From a virus, in IMG/VR virus record IMGVR_UViG_3300031951_000074, positions 27,615 to 91,614 of that record: a stretch of DNA of 64,000 bases; one strand, 5' to 3'. The notes below the pieces were generated by a model. It saw only the letters and a program-made list of their open reading frames with translations, made no database searches and was not told where the DNA came from. Positions within the stretch are counted from its first letter, which is position 1. Each line of letters begins with the position of its first letter. A program made the translations under genes and the position numbers. This document shows, piece after piece, positions 34,330 to 43,106 of the stretch.

Positions 34330-36701
34330 TTTTCCATCCTTTGCTCAAGTAAAATCCCATCTTTATAGCCTGTTGTTTCTTTTCTGCAGGACTATTGAAA
34401 TGTAAATCAATGACTACGGGATCCTGTTTGTCTTCATGCATTCTCATTACTCGTCCAATGATCTGCTCTAAGTTTACTAGGTTAGAGCTTGGTACTGGCA
34501 GAATAACGCAACTCAAACGGTTGATTGAAATCCCTTCTGAGAATATCTGACGCGATCCAGCAATACACAACACTTTGCCGTTGTTGACTTTTTCTGCGAT
34601 TTGCTGTCGTTCTTCAAAAGAGGTTTTGCCTGTAACAAGCGCGCAATCTTCACCAAGTTTTTCCTTTAAATTTTCTAGAAATTCTACTCTATCAGCAATA
34701 ACTAAAACACTGTGCTTTTGAAGGATTTGTGCTCTAGCTACGCCAGCTACAAAGTTTTGATAGTCTTCGTCGTACAATAATTCGTTTATTTTTTCAACCC
34801 AAGTCTTTGAACTACTCAATCGTAGTCCTGTGTTCAGTATTTTAACTGTGGGGTTCAACGTATTGCTTTGTGGTGGACGAATTACTTTTGTTCCAAAAAA
34901 GTCTTTGAACAAAACGTGCTTTTTGTCTTTTCGTTCCATTGTCCCACTCAGTGCAATTCTATAACGAGAATACATAGAGTCTAAAAACTCGTGAAACGTT
35001 TCAGCTGGAACGTGGTGTGCTTCGTCTAGGATAATGGTTCCAAACTCTTTTTGAATTTGTGGAACCATTTTAATAGCAGTCTGAATGTTTGCTATAACAA
35101 TAAAATGATCTTCGATGTCAAACACACCGCTGCCAATGATGCCAGGCTTCATTCCAAATAGCTTTTCTACTTCTGTAGCCCACTGATCTCGTAGGAAAGT
35201 ATTGTGAGTTAAGACCAGTGTTTTTTGTTCTAGTTTTTTAGCAATGTGCAATGCAGTAAATGTTTTCGTTTGTGGACTATACCTTTATCTTACTATTATA
35301 GAACTAAAGAAGCTGTATCGTATTTTCTATCTAATCTAGTTTTTTCTGTAGAGTTAGCGTATAAAAGACTTAGTATATCTTTACTATCGTCCAAATTAAA
35401 ACGTATAGTGTATACACTACCTTTTTTATTATTTTGCAACGTTATTTTTTGTGGAATAATTCTATTTATGAGAATACCACATAACTCTACATATTCTTCT
35501 AAGAAATTTCTATTTGCAGAACACAGATGGAGAGCTACTCTTTTAGAGGCACTTTTTTCTAAGTGCCCATCTCCGTCTATATAACCGCGCATAAATTCAA
35601 GAAATAGGTGTGGTTCTTCAAACTCAGGCATTTTATAAGTAAAAGTTTTTGCTTGAGTTATATTGAATTTACTCTCTAAATCTTTTACCATTTGTTCACT
35701 ATTAAATCTAATTCTAAATGCAGTATTATTCATAAAAGGACATATATCGTGCCCAGACTCTACCGCATTTTTAAATTTTTCTAGATGTTTATAGTCTTGC
35801 GCCTGTAGGGCCAACCCCACTCTGTTTCTTTCTTTCTCTATCCAACCATCGGCCGCTAAAAATCCGGCCCAGTAATATACTGCTTTTTCTTTACCTGAAA
35901 AATAGTACTCATTCAATGGTTTTTTCTTAGAATAGTCTAGACCCCAAGATTTCGTCCTATAATTAACCTGTCTTTCTGTCAGGTCAAAAATAGTTCCTAT
36001 TTCTGAGAAAGTCTTTCCTTGTTGTCTTAGATTTAAAAATTCTTCTTTAGTCATACTATGTACCCCATATGTGGTTTTGATACAAAGTAAGATATTCGCC
36101 GTGTTATACTACTATTAAATACCTTACCAAGGTATTTAATTTTACCCCATCCAACAAAAATCTTCAAGGATAATTTTTCGTATCCCAGTCCAGTTCCGTT
36201 CTGGAGCTGCTGTGAGTCTCTGAACCATTTGAAGGCATTCCTGCCAACTCTGGCTGCTGATTGTCCTGTTTAGGCTTTCCAGCAATTGAGCGAATTTATT
36301 ACTAATTAGTCGCCTAATTAGAGGGCAAAACATTTACCCCAGCCTACTAGGGCATTAATAAAGCAAGTGTCGTTTACTTCTTCGTATACAGGAGTTTGTG
36401 TGTCACGCAGTTCCAACAGTGTTTTAGGAAACGGAACTTCGTTTTTTACTCGCTTGTCTACTATTAAGTAGTCTTGTGGAATCAAGTCTGTTCGACCTTG
36501 TGGAATGCTGATTACGTCACCTGGTAGTAACTTGTAGTTTTTAATAATTTCTAGTCTTTTTGTTTTGCTAGTTTTTGCACTTCCGCCAATATTGTGTTCT
36601 ATTACATAAGTGAGTTCACTCATTATGAAATTTTTGTACTCGCGGTCTTTGCACTTAAAGTATATTCGATTGCTTATGATTGCTTTGTTTTGTTCTGTCA
36701 T
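34316..36701 (-). CDS. UvsW-like DEAD/SF2 helicase, split by a group I intron
   Basis: Two exons, 36336-36701 and 34316-35266, join to a 438-residue protein. Exon 1 (starting MTEQNKAIISNRIYFKCKDR) ends INALVGWG; exon 2 begins KTFTALHIAKKLEQKTLVLT. Spliced, they recreate the Walker A motif GWGKT at residues 121-125. Exon 2 carries DEAH in IILDEAHHVPAE, LSGTMERKDK and motif VI QIIGRVMRMHE. In this family the enzyme remodels branched DNA and replication forks. Unspliced, exon 1 stops after GWGKCFAL at 36318 and exon 2 has only a TTG start (35251), so activity needs splicing. ATGA-type overlap with the gene upstream. Confidence 0.9.
35296..36054 (-). CDS. LAGLIDADG homing endonuclease in the intron
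   Basis: 252 residues. Both LAGLIDADG helices are visible: YWAGFLAADGW (about 60-70) and FMRGYIDGDGHL (about 153-164), each with its catalytic Asp. The N-terminal 45 residues (FLNLRQQGKTFSEIGTIFDL, ERQVNYRT) look like a helix-turn-helix. It would cut intronless helicase alleles at the Walker A site and copy the intron. It ends 11 bp before the S element, so its 3' end is part of the folded RNA's neighbourhood. Confidence 0.92.
   Translation of the reverse strand: MTKEEFLNLRQQGKTFSEIGTIFDLTERQVNYRTKSWGLDYSKKKPLNEYYFSGKEKAVYYWAGFLAADGWIEKERNRVGLALQAQDYKHLEKFKNAVESGHDICPFMNNTAFRIRFNSEQMVKDLESKFNITQAKTFTYKMPEFEEPHLFLEFMRGYIDGDGHLEKSASKRVALHLCSANRNFLEEYVELCGILINRIIPQKITLQNNKKGSVYTIRFNLDDSKDILSLLYANSTEKTRLDRKYDTASLVL
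36103..36130 (-). promoter_or_regulatory. Promoter inside the intron for the endonuclease
   Basis: TTGGTA (36130-36125), 16 bp, TATAAC (36108-36103), about 50 bp before the endonuclease ATG. It would allow expression of the endonuclease independent of the host gene. Confidence 0.55.
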
Positions 36702-37219
36702 ACTGCTCTTACTGTGTCGTCGTACTTTTTATCGAACATTCCGTACAACACTGTGCCTTCTGGAAGAAGTAAAATTCCTGCCCATTTTTGGTCTTCGGTT
36801 GGCGCGTACAAAGTTTTAAATCTTGTTACCATGCCTTCTACTTCAATCAACACACCTGCACTGTGTTGTATTACTTTTTTTATCTTTTTGAACACCAGTG
36901 GCACACGTCTTGTCTTTTTATAGTTAAAGACCTTGCCATTGCTGTCTATAAACCAAGTGTTGCCTTTGCTTATCTTGATGAGATCGCCTACAAAATATAC
37001 CCCATATTTTATATTGTACAACATATCGCCAGACTTAAAAACTTGTAGCCTTCTTTCTGCAAGAGTGTTTCCCGGTTTGTTTTTGTCGTCAATGATCTTT
37101 ATTATGTTGACGTCGTCTTCCAGGTTCTTTTTTCTGTACAAAAAGAAGGTTACGTTGTTTTCAGTAATGGGTTCTTTACCTAACAGATATGCCGGAAAAG
37201 CTATATCTGCTAAATTCAT
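36698..37219 (-). CDS. Hypothetical protein between polymerase and helicase
   Basis: 173 residues, basic, beta-rich in appearance (MNLADIAFPAYLLGKEPITE, then YGVYFVGDLIKISKGNTWFI, EVEGMVTRFKTLY). Overlaps the polymerase stop and the helicase start by 4 bp each. No family recognised. Confidence 0.7.
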   Translation of the reverse strand: MNLADIAFPAYLLGKEPITENNVTFFLYRKKNLEDDVNIIKIIDDKNKPGNTLAERRLQVFKSGDMLYNIKYGVYFVGDLIKISKGNTWFIDSNGKVFNYKKTRRVPLVFKKIKKVIQHSAGVLIEVEGMVTRFKTLYAPTEDQKWAGILLLPEGTVLYGMFDKKYDDTVRAV

Positions 37220-39504
37220 TTTTTAGTCAACAGTTCCCCGTTTTTTACTTCGTAGTACTCATCGTACTTTCCAAAGCTGTAGTCGGTTCCCACATCTTGA
37301 TCTACACCGATCGGAGTATTTGGAATACTGCAGCCTCGATCGCGCTGAGTACAAGTCTTCAATACTTCACAGTAGCGCTCAACGTGTTCGTCTTTTACTA
37401 GTGCAACAATGGAGTCGTGTACTAGCATAAAGATTTTAGCATCCAGCTTCAAACGATTGATTTCGTCTTGAGCGTCCATTGCACCCAATAAGTTGATATC
37501 ACTACAAACGCTCTGTATTTCGGCATTGATTCCGCTTCTTACTTCGTGCGAAGCAATGCCCTTGTCTGCTGAAAACACATTTTCCAATCGTCGTTTACGA
37601 CCAAAGAAGCTGTATGTATAGCCGTTGGCTTCAATAAACTCTTTGCGAGCTTTCAACCAGCTTTTTAGTTTATTGAAACGTGTAAAGTAGCTGTCAATGT
37701 CGTCTTGAGCCTGCGATATTGGATAGTTTTCGCCTGTGGCTTTTGTAACACTCTCTGATACCTTTTTGGCCCCCGAACCGTATAAAATCCCGAAACTAAT
37801 AGCTTTTGCACTCTGCCGCATGTTGCTATACAGTTTCTTGACGTCTTCTACACTGCATGGCAGGTTGAATACCATTTTTGCAATACTAGAGTGAAAGTCT
37901 CCTTTGGAAACAAACACACTCTGTAGGTTTTTATCTCCACTCAGTACAGCTGCATAATACATCTCACCTGTTTGAAGGTCTTGTGAAACTATTTTGTAGC
38001 CGTCTGGGGCAATGATGCATCCTTTGATAATAGGATCATCACGAGGAATCTGCTGCGCATTAAACTTGCCACTTGAAGATAAGCGCCCACTTGTGGTAAA
38101 AATAAGATTGAAATTTGTACGAATTCGCCCATCGCGATCTAGTTCTGGTAGGATTTTAGAAACATAGCTAGATTGAATCTTGGCCAGTTGACGAACCTGC
38201 AGGATTTGGGCAGGCAGTGGATGTTGTTCACTTAATTCTTCAAGTACTTCGGCATCTGTTGATAGGGCTCCGGTTTTTGTGAGCTTGCCAGTTGGTGAAA
38301 GTCCCACATAGTCGAATAAAACAGTTCGTAGTTGTTGAACTGAGTTGGGATTGAAGATTTTGTTACTGTCTTGTTCAAAACGTTTTACCTCGTCAAACTC
38401 GTAGATCTTGCTTTTTGCAGCTTGGATCTTTTCGTCCAAGTAAGTCATTGCAGACTCCAAACGAGACTTGCTCATTGGAATACCCACTTCTTCCATTTCC
38501 ATTAAAAAGTGAGTTCCGCGAACTAGTAGGTTTTTGTATACCCAAGACAGTTTTGCGTTCTTTTCAATGAGTGGAAGAAACTTTTGATGTAATTCCCAAG
38601 TTACGCCAGTATCTTTTGCAGCATAAATTTTGATAATGTCAAACGGGATCAAGTCGTAAGTAAAGTCTTCTTCTTTGATTGCGTATTTTCTGCAATAGTC
38701 CTTTTTAAAAGTCTCCAACGGAGAATCATAGTCTCCGTAGTCTGTGTACTTCAACGCCAAGTCTTTTAGACTGTGAGAACTGTTTTCATCCAACACATAA
38801 TGCTGAAGCATTGTGTCGTGTGTTCTAGACTTGTTGAAGTTTAAGGAAATATGGTAACGCAACATTTTGAAGTCAAACTTCATGTTGTGCATTACTGCTT
38901 CGTACTTGTCTGAGATTTGTTGCAGTACTTCTAAATGGCGTTCGTCTAGAATATCTGTTAGAATATACCTGCCCTGCTTTGGTTTGTATGTCATGCTGAT
39001 ACCCAACACATAGCCGTCTCGAGGGTATAATGCAGTGGTTTCTGTGTCCCACGCCACATGAGTGGTATTGCTGTTCAATACTTCATAAAAGTATTGTAAT
39101 GCCTGCTCTGCATTGTCGATGCCATCAAAGTCTCCGGTCGATACGGGTTTAACATCACCAGACACATACTCATGAATCTTTTTTAGTGCTCTTTCAAAGT
39201 CTGGTTTGCCTTCTGGCTTGAATACCAGCATGCTGGGGTTTGTTAAACAAACGTACTTGTCGTTTGTTAATGTGCCCTGATAGTTTGTAACACTTGTAAT
39301 CTTTGCGTACTCTTTTGCAGGCTCTGAGCCTACCAGTATAATCAAATCGTACGGTTCCAACAGTTTAGGGTCTAGATCTACGTCTTTCTTTAGTAGCTTT
39401 TGAATGGGAACGCTACTCATGTGAAAAACATCAAACTCAAACTCAAAGTACTTTTTGTAGTCTGCTCGTGACGGTGCTTTATCAATTACTGCTATCTTTT
39501 TCAT
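37216..39504 (-). CDS. DNA polymerase, family A (PolA-like)
   Basis: 762 residues. The 3'-5' proofreading domain has WDTETT (D153, E155), HNMKFDF (D211) and YAAKDTG. The polymerase domain has motif A SQDLQTGEMYYAA with D509, motif B RQSAKAISFGILYG (R563, K567, F571) and motif C LVHDS (D697). F571 is the residue equivalent to E. coli Phe762. Motif A departs from the usual DYSQIELR: Leu-Gln-Thr-Gly-Glu replaces Tyr-Ser-Gln-Ile-Glu. The N-terminal about 120 residues form an extra domain (DLIILVGSEPAKEY, CLTNPSMLV), possibly uracil-glycosylase-like. No 5' nuclease domain; that is the 28581 gene. It overlaps primase by 23 bp. Confidence 0.95.
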   Translation of the reverse strand: MKKIAVIDKAPSRADYKKYFEFEFDVFHMSSVPIQKLLKKDVDLDPKLLEPYDLIILVGSEPAKEYAKITSVTNYQGTLTNDKYVCLTNPSMLVFKPEGKPDFERALKKIHEYVSGDVKPVSTGDFDGIDNAEQALQYFYEVLNSNTTHVAWDTETTALYPRDGYVLGISMTYKPKQGRYILTDILDERHLEVLQQISDKYEAVMHNMKFDFKMLRYHISLNFNKSRTHDTMLQHYVLDENSSHSLKDLALKYTDYGDYDSPLETFKKDYCRKYAIKEEDFTYDLIPFDIIKIYAAKDTGVTWELHQKFLPLIEKNAKLSWVYKNLLVRGTHFLMEMEEVGIPMSKSRLESAMTYLDEKIQAAKSKIYEFDEVKRFEQDSNKIFNPNSVQQLRTVLFDYVGLSPTGKLTKTGALSTDAEVLEELSEQHPLPAQILQVRQLAKIQSSYVSKILPELDRDGRIRTNFNLIFTTSGRLSSSGKFNAQQIPRDDPIIKGCIIAPDGYKIVSQDLQTGEMYYAAVLSGDKNLQSVFVSKGDFHSSIAKMVFNLPCSVEDVKKLYSNMRQSAKAISFGILYGSGAKKVSESVTKATGENYPISQAQDDIDSYFTRFNKLKSWLKARKEFIEANGYTYSFFGRKRRLENVFSADKGIASHEVRSGINAEIQSVCSDINLLGAMDAQDEINRLKLDAKIFMLVHDSIVALVKDEHVERYCEVLKTCTQRDRGCSIPNTPIGVDQDVGTDYSFGKYDEYYEVKNGELLTKK

Positions 39505-40351
39505 TAATCCATTCCTTTATGCTGTTAACGTATTCTTGCGACAAATCGCCAGGGTCCTGAGTTTCTTCCAACACTATTTTTTCAACCAAATAGTTGCATT
39601 CTTGAAGAATGGGCTCTAGCTTTTCCATTGCTTTTTGACCAGGCTCATCGCCGTCGTACATTAAGTAGATTTTGTTTATTCCTTGTGTTTTTAGACTTAA
39701 TAGCTTTAATTGTGCGTCTTCAAAAAGTGTGTTTGTGCCAAAAGTACAAGCAACATTCTTTAAGCCTTTGTCGTACAAGTTCAGCATATCAAATATGCCT
39801 TCTACTAACACAACACTCTTTGCGTCTTCAAATACTTCTGGATAGATAGGAAGTCTTACTCCGGACGGATAGTTTAAGTATCTAGGATTTCCACTACTCA
39901 ACATATGTCTTCCAACAAACACCTGAATCTTATTTCTCAAGTCTTTTATTGGAAACCAGATTCTGTCTTGAAGTTTTTCATCCCCTGTTGTAGTGCAAAA
40001 CGCATCAAAGTGCTTTAGTGTTGCTGTACTTATTCCTCTAAAAGGCTTTGTTATTGGAACCTGTCGCTCTGGAAACTCAACACCGTTCATGCTAATATTT
40101 AGGTTTTCTAACTTCTTTTTTAGCTTTGCTATTTTAACACTGTACGGTGTTGTTGTTATTCCAAAATACTTGAATATGTTTGTTTTAAACCCACAACTAA
40201 AGCAGTGTGCTATTCCACTGCTTTTGTCGATTCTAAAGCTGGGGTTTCTGTCGTCGTGATCTGGGTTTAAACAATGTGTGACCCAGTCTTGACCACTACT
40301 TGTGGCTGGTATGTTGTTCTTTTGTAAAAGCTGTAATACTGGGTCTGACAT
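39482..40351 (-). CDS. DnaG-type primase
   Basis: 289 residues. Zinc-binding CHC2 motif with C27, H32, C50 and C53 (CLNPDH ... CFSCGF). TOPRIM domain with VVLVEGIFDML and LMYDGDEPG. It makes RNA primers for the phage fork. Shorter than bacterial DnaG and lacking a C-terminal helicase-binding domain; the separate DnaB-like helicase lies immediately upstream. Confidence 0.92.
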   Translation of the reverse strand: MSDPVLQLLQKNNIPATSSGQDWVTHCLNPDHDDRNPSFRIDKSSGIAHCFSCGFKTNIFKYFGITTTPYSVKIAKLKKKLENLNISMNGVEFPERQVPITKPFRGISTATLKHFDAFCTTTGDEKLQDRIWFPIKDLRNKIQVFVGRHMLSSGNPRYLNYPSGVRLPIYPEVFEDAKSVVLVEGIFDMLNLYDKGLKNVACTFGTNTLFEDAQLKLLSLKTQGINKIYLMYDGDEPGQKAMEKLEPILQECNYLVEKIVLEETQDPGDLSQEYVNSIKEWINEKDSSN

Positions 40352-40352
40352 T

Positions 40353-41729
40353 TTATAAATTCCAAGGTATGTCGCTGCTGCTATCGTCTACTTCTTTTGT
40401 CTTTTTTACTTTTTTGATCGTTTCTTTCTTCTCTGGGGCATCAATAGAATTAGGACTAATTCTCAAGGTTTCCCAATTTATAGGAGAAGTTATTGTAAGC
40501 TCGCTCGCACCTCTGATCTTTGTAGTGCTAAAAGTAAGTGCGGCTTTTTCTTTGTCGTGGGCTTCCATTACCAGTGCAATATCTGCTGCATCTAAAATGC
40601 CTTTGGCAAATCTTGCTTCGCCACTTGCATCTATTTGATAAGGAGAAACCATTACTATTTCGTACTTTCGTGCCAAGTTTTTGAGTTTTTTACTGATTTC
40701 TATCTGAGGCTGCCAGTCGTATTGACTAGCACCTTCTATTACAATTTGGTTTAAGTAGTCTACAACACAAACAGTAAACTTGTCTCCAAACTTAGATTTC
40801 AGCTTTCCTAAGTGCAAATCTAAGCTGGTAATGGTAAGAGCTCTGTCGTCAATAATAATCATTTGATTATCTTGATTCAGTGCTTTTTCTCGTACCAGTC
40901 TGTTTTCAAAGCGATAACGATCTCGAGTTCTACGGAACTCGTCTACCAGATCGTCTGCGTCTTGAAACATGCCGGCTCGTGCTTTTACCAGTTTTAACAA
41001 GTCTTCTTCTGTTAACTTGTTTTGCTTGATGGCCTGATGGTTTACGTCGGCCAGAATACTCATGTTTCGTTCTAGTACTTCTTTTGCTGTCATCTCAATT
41101 GTGAATATAACAGCAGTGTTTCCGTTTTCGTACTGATTTACAAGAATATTACTACTACAAATAGATTTGCCACTGCCTCTTTTGCCACCTATCAAGATCA
41201 GTTCTTGTCGTGCAACACCACTGAGTGCAGCATCAAAACTATTATTGAATCCAAGAAACACTCTGTCTCGTGCAAGGTCTTCTGGATTTGTAAACAGCAG
41301 TATGTCTGACATATTGTAGACCCCTTCGGTTGTTAGGGTCTTGTCTTCTAGTGTCAATACAATGCTGCTCAAATTGTCTTTTATTTCCTGACTGTCGTAT
41401 ACCGGTAGTTTGTCGATAAACTTGTCTAAGAGCTTTATGGCCTCATTTTGTGTATACTGATCAATCAGGGCATTTAGTGCCACTTCTGCACTAATGTCTT
41501 CGTTTGTTGCTAGTTTTACGGTTGCCAGCGTTCTAAGTGCTGGACCTTCTCGTAGTGTTAGCTCTAGTTCGTCGAAACTTGGAATGTTACTGTAGTTATC
41601 GTAGTACTTAGAAATAGCACTATATAAACTGCTAAAGGCTGGATCCAAAAAGGCGAGTTTTAGCCTAGACCAAATATCCAAGTTTCTTTCTACTAGCAGT
41701 TTATTTAGTACAATAGCACTACAATCCAT
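40353..41729 (-). CDS. Replicative DNA helicase, DnaB-like
   Basis: 458 residues. RecA-fold ATPase with Walker A GGKRGSGKS (181-189), Walker B-region FTVCVVDYLNQI, MVSPYQIDASGEARFAKGI and TTKIRGASE near the C-terminus. The N-terminal 150 residues are a helical domain unlike the standard DnaB N-domain. Unwinds DNA at the fork with the primase encoded one base downstream. It shares its start base with the stop of the gene upstream. Confidence 0.92.
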   Translation of the reverse strand: MDCSAIVLNKLLVERNLDIWSRLKLAFLDPAFSSLYSAISKYYDNYSNIPSFDELELTLREGPALRTLATVKLATNEDISAEVALNALIDQYTQNEAIKLLDKFIDKLPVYDSQEIKDNLSSIVLTLEDKTLTTEGVYNMSDILLFTNPEDLARDRVFLGFNNSFDAALSGVARQELILIGGKRGSGKSICSSNILVNQYENGNTAVIFTIEMTAKEVLERNMSILADVNHQAIKQNKLTEEDLLKLVKARAGMFQDADDLVDEFRRTRDRYRFENRLVREKALNQDNQMIIIDDRALTITSLDLHLGKLKSKFGDKFTVCVVDYLNQIVIEGASQYDWQPQIEISKKLKNLARKYEIVMVSPYQIDASGEARFAKGILDAADIALVMEAHDKEKAALTFSTTKIRGASELTITSPINWETLRISPNSIDAPEKKETIKKVKKTKEVDDSSSDIPWNL

Positions 41730-42028
41730 TAGGTCACTCTTGATTCATTGTCTATGATAACTTGATTAAGTATTTCCTCAACTTTTGCTAGTATGTCGTT
41801 TCTCAACTCTTTTATTTCGTGCTGATAAAACGCTTTTTTATCAAAAATAATACTTAACTGCTTGTGTGTTATTAACTGCTGAATGCCAAAATAAATGGCA
41901 TCGTACGCTATCCAGCTTTCAGGCGTTATTTCTACTGTTACATTTTTGCCGTAATTGTGCTGTGCTTGGCGCACGATTTCCTCCACAGTCAAGCTGTCGA
42001 GGTCGTGATATGATATGTTTACCTTCAT
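41729..42028 (-). CDS. Hypothetical protein before helicase
   Basis: 99 residues (MKVNISYHDLDSLTVEEIVR, then VEITPESWIAYDAIYFGIQQ, ending IDNESRVT), mostly helical. Overlaps the helicase start by one base and the upstream stop by 4 bp. Not recognised; a helicase-accessory role is only positional. Confidence 0.65.
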   Translation of the reverse strand: MKVNISYHDLDSLTVEEIVRQAQHNYGKNVTVEITPESWIAYDAIYFGIQQLITHKQLSIIFDKKAFYQHEIKELRNDILAKVEEILNQVIIDNESRVT

Positions 42029-42288
42029 TTATATTTTTGTTCCAAAGCCTCAAGCTGGGCCAGTTCTACTAATTCTTTTTTGTGTTTCTCTTTTAAGTCG
42101 ATCAGCTCTTTTTCTTGATTTACAAACAGCTTTAGTCGCTTGTTGGTGTACCCCAGGCTTAGACCACGATGTGCAAGATTGTATTCTGGAGAATACAGCT
42201 TCCAGTCTGTTCCCACTACGCCGGCCCGGATTTTGAATTCTGACCAGCTCTTCTCGTCGTCGTAAATAGCACTGATTGATGAACCCAT
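42025..42288 (-). CDS. Small coiled-coil protein
   Basis: 87 residues. The N-terminal part (MGSSISAIYDDEKSWSEFKI) contains WKLYSPEYNLAHRGLSLGYT. The C-terminal half is a charged coiled coil (EKELIDLKEKHKKELVELAQ). First gene of the helicase-primase-polymerase run. Preceded by GAGGAAAT. Function unknown. Confidence 0.65.
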   Translation of the reverse strand: MGSSISAIYDDEKSWSEFKIRAGVVGTDWKLYSPEYNLAHRGLSLGYTNKRLKLFVNQEKELIDLKEKHKKELVELAQLEALEQKYK

Positions 42289-42306
42289 ATTATTTCCTCA
42301 GAACAA

Positions 42307-42340
42307 AAAGGCATAGAGCTTTTTAGTTCTCTATGCCTTT
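42307..42340. terminator. Terminator before the replication operon
   Basis: AAAGGCATAGAG (42307-42318) pairs with CTCTATGCCTTT (42329-42340) in a 12 bp stem with a 10-nt loop. A short A/T-rich run follows on both strands. It closes the 42359 transcript on the minus strand. Confidence 0.8.
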
Positions 42341-42358
42341 ATTTATACAATCTGTATA

Positions 42359-43105
42359 TTACTCAGCAGATTTGGCTTCTGCTTTTGCCTTCTTGGCAGC
42401 ACCATCATAGTCTGCTACCTTGATACCACGGCGAGTCAGCATTGTCTTGATGCCGCGCTCGGTCTTGTCTACAGCCTGTGCGATCTGTGTAACAGTCATG
42501 GTATTGATCTTGTCGCCAAGTTGAGCAACTGGATCTGGCTGTGCATTGCTGTGTGAAGTCTTTTGAGCGGGGATCTTTGAGATCTGGCCGTTGCGAGTAA
42601 GGCTGAGTGCCTTTCCGCGAACTGAGGCAATGGTCTTTCCAAGAGCGTCTGCAATGTCTTCGATAAACTTGCCAGACTCTGCCATCTTTACGAAAATGGC
42701 TTCTTCTTGTTCTGAATAAGACTTGGCAGCCTCTACCTTTTCAGCTGGCTTGACCATGCCGGTAAGTTCCATGCTCAAAATCTTGCCCTGAATTTCCTTG
42801 GCAGAGAACTTGCCTTCCAAGAACACTTCTGAGATCTGCTTGTAGGTCATTGTGCCTGAGTTTTGCTCAACAAAACGTGCAAGGCTTTGTGCTTCTTGGT
42901 CTGAGAAGCGTGAGACCTTTACCTTAGCCAGTGAGGCTACTTCACGGTCTAGCTGACGTAGCTTTGATGCTACTGAACGGGTAGATACACCTAGTTGTGC
43001 TGCTGCGGCTTCTACGGTTTCGGCACTGACTGGGGACTCGTTTCCTACTGCGGCTAGTAGAGTTTGAACTGCTTCGTCTGACCACTTCTTGGTTTTTTCT
43101 GTCAT
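42359..43105 (-). CDS. Multi-helix-turn-helix DNA-binding protein
   Basis: 248 residues with four similar HTH-like units, each ending in a recognition-helix pattern: VSTRSVASKLRQL, FSAKEIQGKILSM, KTIASVRGKALSL and KTERGIKTMLTRRGI. The C-terminus is Lys/Ala-rich. Such repeated SANT/homeodomain-like units imply binding to an extended DNA site. Likely a phage transcription regulator or chromatin-like protein; related smaller proteins are at 46495 and 47149. The gene is GC-richer than its neighbours. It starts one base from the ligase fragment. Confidence 0.7.
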   Translation of the reverse strand: MTEKTKKWSDEAVQTLLAAVGNESPVSAETVEAAAAQLGVSTRSVASKLRQLDREVASLAKVKVSRFSDQEAQSLARFVEQNSGTMTYKQISEVFLEGKFSAKEIQGKILSMELTGMVKPAEKVEAAKSYSEQEEAIFVKMAESGKFIEDIADALGKTIASVRGKALSLTRNGQISKIPAQKTSHSNAQPDPVAQLGDKINTMTVTQIAQAVDKTERGIKTMLTRRGIKVADYDGAAKKAKAEAKSAE

Positions 43106-43106
43106 T

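Larger units (their letters stand above)
35267..36335 (-). other. Group I intron (1069 nt) with an endonuclease gene
   Basis: The boundaries restore the helicase frame and obey group I rules: exon 1 ends GGGGT, the intron ends with G (CAAACG). P1 forms between exon GGGGU and intron GCCCU around AAAUGUUUU, with a U.G pair at the splice site. Core elements in order on the minus strand: P (AATTGCTGGAAA, 36287-36276), Q (AATCAGCAGCCA, 36262-36251), R (GTTCAGAGACTCA, 36225-36213) and S (AAGGTATAGTCC, 35285-35274). P and Q share TGCTG/CAGCA pairing (P4) and R and S share GACT/AGTC (P7). The endonuclease gene lies between R and S. Confidence 0.93.

Noticed and set aside
36142-36333. 63-residue minus-strand frame inside the intron
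   Set aside because: It covers the P, Q and R core elements of the group I intron, so the sequence is explained by RNA structure.
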